From Alistipes sp. ZOR0009 (lineage in GTDB: Bacteria > Bacteroidota > Bacteroidia > Bacteroidales > ZOR0009), in assembly GCF_000798815.1 (NCBI RefSeq), contig NZ_JTLD01000004.1:186001-250000 (forward strand): DNA of 64,000 nucleotides, in the 5' to 3' direction. The notes under the pieces are model-generated. The model worked only from the letters and a program-made list of their open reading frames with translations, made no database searches and was not told the origin of the DNA. The position numbers and the translations under genes are program-made. Shown piece after piece: positions 60,459 through 64,000 of this stretch (position 1 is its first letter; every line of letters begins with the position of its first letter).

Positions 60459-61145
60459 ATGAGTAACATTTTTAGTTCTTCTATTGGGAAAAAGCTAGTG
60501 ATGAGTCTATCCGGTTTGTTCCTAATTGTATTTCTGTTGGTGCACCTTGGAATTAACTCTCTTCTGATGTTCGACAACACAGGAAGATTGTTCAACCTTG
60601 GCGCTCATTTTATGGCAACCAACCCTCTTATCAAGGTTTTCGAGCCTGTTTTGGCGCTTGGATTCTTGCTACACATCGTTTGGGCCTTTGTTTTGACCCT
60701 TCGCAACATGCAAGCTCGCCCTGTAAAGTATGCCGTTAACAACCAATCGGGCAACGCTACATTTGCTTCTCGCAACATGTTCGTTCTTGGAGTGATTGTT
60801 CTTGGCTTCTTGGCTATTCACCTTGCTAACTTCTTTGTAAAAATCAAATTTACAGGATCTCCACTTCTTGCAGAGGTAGATGTAGACGGTGTTCAAATGG
60901 AAAATGCCTACGCCTTAGTTGTTGAGCTATTCCGTAACCCAATTTACTCTGTTGTATACGTTATTTGGGTGATTGCTCTTTGGTTCCACCTTACTCACGG
61001 TTTCTGGAGTGCATTCCAAACCATCGGTCTAAACAACCAAATTTGGATTAAACGTTGGAAAGCGGTTGCTTACATCTACGCTACTATCGTTGCTGTAGGC
61101 TTTGCCATCATTCCACTATTCTTCCTTTTAGGCCTCGACGCTTAA
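60459..61145 (+). CDS. sdhC: Succinate dehydrogenase/fumarate reductase cytochrome b subunit
   Basis: A 228-residue membrane anchor with five helices, of the single-subunit, di-haem class B type (like Wolinella FrdC and Bacteroides). It starts SSSIGKKLVMSLSGLFLIVFLLVHLGIN with a haem-ligand histidine (LVHLG); others are in FLLHIVWAF, LAIHLANFFV and WFHLTHGFW. It moves electrons between the Fe-S subunit and (mena)quinone. First gene of sdhCAB, led by a full promoter. In anaerobic Bacteroidota the enzyme often works as fumarate reductase. Confidence 0.95.
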   Translation: MSNIFSSSIGKKLVMSLSGLFLIVFLLVHLGINSLLMFDNTGRLFNLGAHFMATNPLIKVFEPVLALGFLLHIVWAFVLTLRNMQARPVKYAVNNQSGNATFASRNMFVLGVIVLGFLAIHLANFFVKIKFTGSPLLAEVDVDGVQMENAYALVVELFRNPIYSVVYVIWVIALWFHLTHGFWSAFQTIGLNNQIWIKRWKAVAYIYATIVAVGFAIIPLFFLLGLDA

Positions 61146-61191
61146 TTTGGTTGAGCAATCGTACTAAATAGAAAAGAAAAAAGATTACGAT

Positions 61192-63135
61192 ATGAAACAG
61201 TTTGATTCTAAGATTCCTGCTGGCCCATTGGCGGAAAAATGGAAAAATCATAAGGCTGCCATCAAGGTAGTTAGCCCTGCTAATAAGAGAAAGCTAGACG
61301 TTATTATCATCGGTACTGGTTTAGGTGGAGCCTCTGCTGCTGCCTCTCTTGCCGACCTTGGCTATAACGTAAAGGTTTTCTGCATCTCTGATAGCCCTCG
61401 TCGTGCGCACTCTATCGCCGCTCAAGGGGGTATCAACGCTGCTAAGAACTACCAAAACGATAACGACTCTGTTTACCGTTTATTCTACGATACCATCAAG
61501 GGTGGAGACTACCGCGCTCGTGAAGCCAACGTTTACCGTTTGGCAGAGGTGAGCGGTGCCATCATCGACCAATGCGTTGCCCAAGGTGTACCTTTTGCTC
61601 GCGATTACGGCGGTCTTCTAGACAACCGTTCATTCGGTGGTGCTCAGGTATCTCGTACCTTCTACGCTAAAGGACAAACTGGACAACAGCTGCTTCTTGG
61701 CGCTTACGCAGCCCTTAACAAGGGTATCGCCCGTGGAAACATCAAGTCTTACGTTCGTCACGAAATGCTAGACCTAGTTATCGTTGATGGTAAGGCTCGT
61801 GGTGTTATCACCCGCAACCTTGTTACCGGAGAGATCGAGCGTCACGGTGCACACGCAGTTGTTCTTGCAACTGGTGGATACGGTAACGTATTCTTCCTTT
61901 CTACCAACGCCATGAACTCTAACGGTTCGGCTGCTTGGCAAGTGTACAAGAAGGGTGCTATGTTTGCTAACCCTTGCTTTACTCAAATTCACCCAACCTG
62001 TATTCCAGTACACGGCGACCAGCAGTCTAAGCTAACCCTTATGTCTGAGTCGCTACGTAACGACGGACGTATTTGGGTTCCTAAGAAGAAGGAAGATGTT
62101 GAGAAGCTTCGCAAGAAGCAAATCAAGGCTTCTTCTATCGCTGAAGAGGATCGCGACTACTACCTAGAGCGTCGTTACCCTGCATTCGGAAACCTTGTAC
62201 CACGTGACGTTGCTTCGCGTGCTGCTAAGGAGCGTTGCGATGCCGGTTTCGGTGTTAACGAAACAGGTTTGGCCGTATTCCTAGATTTCTCTACTGCCAT
62301 CAACCGCCTTGGACAAAAGACTATCGAAGCTCGCTACGGTAACCTATTCCAAATGTACGAGAAGATTACCGACGTAAACCCATACGAAGAGCCAATGATG
62401 ATCTACCCAGCGGTTCACTACACCATGGGTGGTCTTTGGTGCGACTACAACCTGATGACCAACATCCCAGGTTTATACGCTATCGGTGAGGCAAACTTCT
62501 CTGACCACGGTGCAAACCGCCTAGGAGCTTCTGCGCTTATGCAAGGTCTAGCTGACGGATACTTCATCCTACCATACACTATTGGAGATTACCTATCTCA
62601 CGAGATTACAACTCCAAAGATCAACACCAACACTCCTGAGTTCGAAGAGGCTGAAAACGCAGTTAAGGCTAAGATCGAAAAGCTATTCAGCATCAAGGGT
62701 AAGAAGACTGTTGATGAGCTTCACAAGGAGCTAGGCCACATTATGTGGGATCTAGTTGGTATGGCTCGTAACGAAAAAGGCCTTGAGCAGGCTATCGAGC
62801 GCATCAAGGTACTTCGCGAGGAGTTCTGGAAGAACGTTTTCGTTCCAGGAACCAACAACTCATTCAACCCAGAAATCGAAAAGGCACTTCGTTTGGCCGA
62901 CTTCCTAGAACTTGGCGAAGTAATGGCTTACGACGCTTACAACCGCAACGAATCTTGTGGTGGTCACTTCCGCGAAGAGTTCCAAACTGAGGAAGGCGAA
63001 GCAAAGCGTAACGACGAAGAGTACACCTACGTAGCATGCTGGGAGTACAAGGGCGAAGGCCAAAAGCCAGAGCTTAACAAAGAACCACTAAACTTCGAGT
63101 TTATTAAGGTGGCTCAACGTAACTATAAAGAGTAA
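61192..63135 (+). CDS. sdhA: Succinate dehydrogenase/fumarate reductase flavoprotein subunit
   Basis: A 647-residue FAD subunit. FAD site: [25 protein letters not shown], then [14 protein letters not shown] with the FAD-binding region. Substrate-site motifs: [10 protein letters not shown]-type [24 protein letters not shown] and the active-site arginine around [22 protein letters not shown]-terminal [20 protein letters not shown] is typical. Length fits class B (about 640). The operon spacing is 46 bases from sdhC and 16 to sdhB. Confidence 0.96.
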   Translation: MKQFDSKIPAGPLAEKWKNHKAAIKVVSPANKRKLDVIIIGTGLGGASAAASLADLGYNVKVFCISDSPRRAHSIAAQGGINAAKNYQNDNDSVYRLFYDTIKGGDYRAREANVYRLAEVSGAIIDQCVAQGVPFARDYGGLLDNRSFGGAQVSRTFYAKGQTGQQLLLGAYAALNKGIARGNIKSYVRHEMLDLVIVDGKARGVITRNLVTGEIERHGAHAVVLATGGYGNVFFLSTNAMNSNGSAAWQVYKKGAMFANPCFTQIHPTCIPVHGDQQSKLTLMSESLRNDGRIWVPKKKEDVEKLRKKQIKASSIAEEDRDYYLERRYPAFGNLVPRDVASRAAKERCDAGFGVNETGLAVFLDFSTAINRLGQKTIEARYGNLFQMYEKITDVNPYEEPMMIYPAVHYTMGGLWCDYNLMTNIPGLYAIGEANFSDHGANRLGASALMQGLADGYFILPYTIGDYLSHEITTPKINTNTPEFEEAENAVKAKIEKLFSIKGKKTVDELHKELGHIMWDLVGMARNEKGLEQAIERIKVLREEFWKNVFVPGTNNSFNPEIEKALRLADFLELGEVMAYDAYNRNESCGGHFREEFQTEEGEAKRNDEEYTYVACWEYKGEGQKPELNKEPLNFEFIKVAQRNYKE

Positions 63136-63151
63136 TCGGAGGAGAACAATT

Positions 63152-63907
63152 ATGGAAAACAAGCTAAATCTCACGCTTAAAGTATGGCGCCAAGCCGATG
63201 CAACAAGCCAAGGAAGATTTGAAACATATAAGGTAACCGACATTTCAACTGACAGCTCGTTCCTTGAAATGTTGGACATCGTTAACAACAACCTTATCCA
63301 CGAGGGCAAGGAGCCAATCGCATTCGATCACGACTGCCGCGAAGGTATCTGTGGAATGTGCTCGCTATACATCGATGGCCGTGCACACGGTCCAGATGAC
63401 GATATCACCACCTGCCAGCTGCATATGCGCAAGTTTAAGGATGGCGATACCATCACCATCGAGCCTTGGCGTTCGGCTGCATTCCCTGTAATTAAGGACT
63501 TGGTGGTTAACCGTCAAGCTTTCGATCAAATTCTTCAAGCTGGTGGTTTCGTTACCGTAAACACAGGTGGTATACCTGATGGTAACGCAATTCCAATTAG
63601 CAAGGAGAAAGCTGATGAAAGTATGGATGCCGCCAGCTGTATTGGTTGTGGCGCTTGCGTTGCAACTTGTAAGAACGGTTCGGCTATGCTATTCGTTTCG
63701 GCTCGCGTATCGTCGCTAGCCCTTCTTCCACAAGGTAAGGTTGAAGGTGCTCGTCGTGCTAAGAGCATGGTAGCTAAGATGGATGAGCTTGGTTTTGGTG
63801 GATGTACCAACACCGGTGCTTGCGAGGCAGAATGTCCAAAGGGTATCTCTATCTCTCACATCGCTCGCCTAAACCGCGAATTCCTTTGCGCTAAGCTTGC
63901 CGAGTAA
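63152..63907 (+). CDS. sdhB: Succinate dehydrogenase/fumarate reductase iron-sulfur subunit
   Basis: A 251-residue protein with three Fe-S clusters: [2Fe-2S] at [16 protein letters not shown] with a later Cys in TTCQLHM, [4Fe-4S] at [16 protein letters not shown] and the third site at [17 protein letters not shown]. Electrons pass from FAD through these to the cytochrome. GGAGG lies 12 bases before the start, one of few clear Shine-Dalgarno sites here. It closes the operon. Confidence 0.96.
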   Translation: MENKLNLTLKVWRQADATSQGRFETYKVTDISTDSSFLEMLDIVNNNLIHEGKEPIAFDHDCREGICGMCSLYIDGRAHGPDDDITTCQLHMRKFKDGDTITIEPWRSAAFPVIKDLVVNRQAFDQILQAGGFVTVNTGGIPDGNAIPISKEKADESMDAASCIGCGACVATCKNGSAMLFVSARVSSLALLPQGKVEGARRAKSMVAKMDELGFGGCTNTGACEAECPKGISISHIARLNREFLCAKLAE

Positions 63908-63928
63908 GCTCGGTAACCGCATAAAATA

Positions 63929-63957
63929 AAAGCCTCGCATAAATGCGAGGCTTTTTT
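63929..63957 (+). terminator. Intrinsic terminator after sdhB
   Basis: AAAGCCTCGCAT and ATGCGAGGCTTT form a 12-bp stem with a tiny loop followed by further T's. Confidence 0.93.
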
Positions 63958-64000
63958 GTTTTTTACTATTTTCGGTCCATTAATTATTCTCTAATAAAAC

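Overview
The window looks like a chromosomal stretch from a member of the phylum Bacteroidota, probably Bacteroidales or a close order. The reasons are: many genes are preceded by the Bacteroidota -7 element TAnnTTTG (twice with a well-placed TTTG -33 box) and few by a Shine-Dalgarno; a sufB-C-D-S operon; a single-cytochrome class B succinate dehydrogenase/fumarate reductase operon; and families typical of the phylum (DUF5686 with a carboxypeptidase-regulatory domain, DUF6249-like, NfeD/SPFH pair, YdbS/YdbT-like PH proteins, S23-type four-helix bundle protein). I see no rRNA, tRNA, CRISPR array or transposase gene.

Layout. 1-2.9 kb: a PH-domain protein (cut by the window edge), a triple-PH membrane protein and a small membrane protein. 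3.2-5.5 kb: LigB/YgiD dioxygenase, YceI protein and Crp-like regulator, all on the minus strand. 5.8-7.6 kb: an AT-rich orphan secreted protein. 7.8-15.1 kb: topoisomerase III, a PD-(D/E)XK-like protein, class III aminotransferase, glyoxalase-fold protein, AraC regulator and a DUF6261-like protein. 15.5-21 kb: sufBCDS on the minus strand, with a four-helix-bundle gene bounded by inverted repeats lodged between sufB and sufC. 21-24.7 kb: thiL, a glycosyltransferase and pdxA. 24.7-31.6 kb: a multidrug efflux locus: TetR, adaptor lipoprotein, and an RND permease fused in frame to a TolC-type channel, with three matching TetR operator palindromes. 32.2-36.8 kb: an AT-rich, accessory-looking island with a GAF-GAF-(probable EAD11) protein followed by an AbiGi-like protein, then 1.1 kb without genes. 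36.8-44.2 kb: efp, tsaB, an adaptor/TolC pair, NfeD/SPFH, a thioredoxin-fold protein and an unknown. 44.4-51.7 kb: M28 peptidase with a C-terminal barrel-like domain, dGTPase, an ECF sigma cluster, a TPR protein and two unknown envelope proteins. 52.5-63.9 kb: DUF5686 protein, kbl, CPBP protease, dusB, a small lipoprotein, an alpha/beta hydrolase and sdhCAB.

Two things stand out. First, three separate non-coding gaps (2921-3172, 31878-32129, 52013-52264) each hold a degenerate tandem array with an exact 21-bp period and about 12 units. The arrays do not share a sequence, only the period and size, and nothing in the known feature types explains them. Second, the GAF-GAF-EAD11-like gene plus AbiGi-like gene, separated by a perfect 16-bp inverted repeat, is a plausible undescribed conflict (anti-phage) module. 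Also notable are the RND-TolC fusion, which retains a strong internal Shine-Dalgarno and start codon at the join, and the mobile-looking four-helix-bundle element inside the suf operon.
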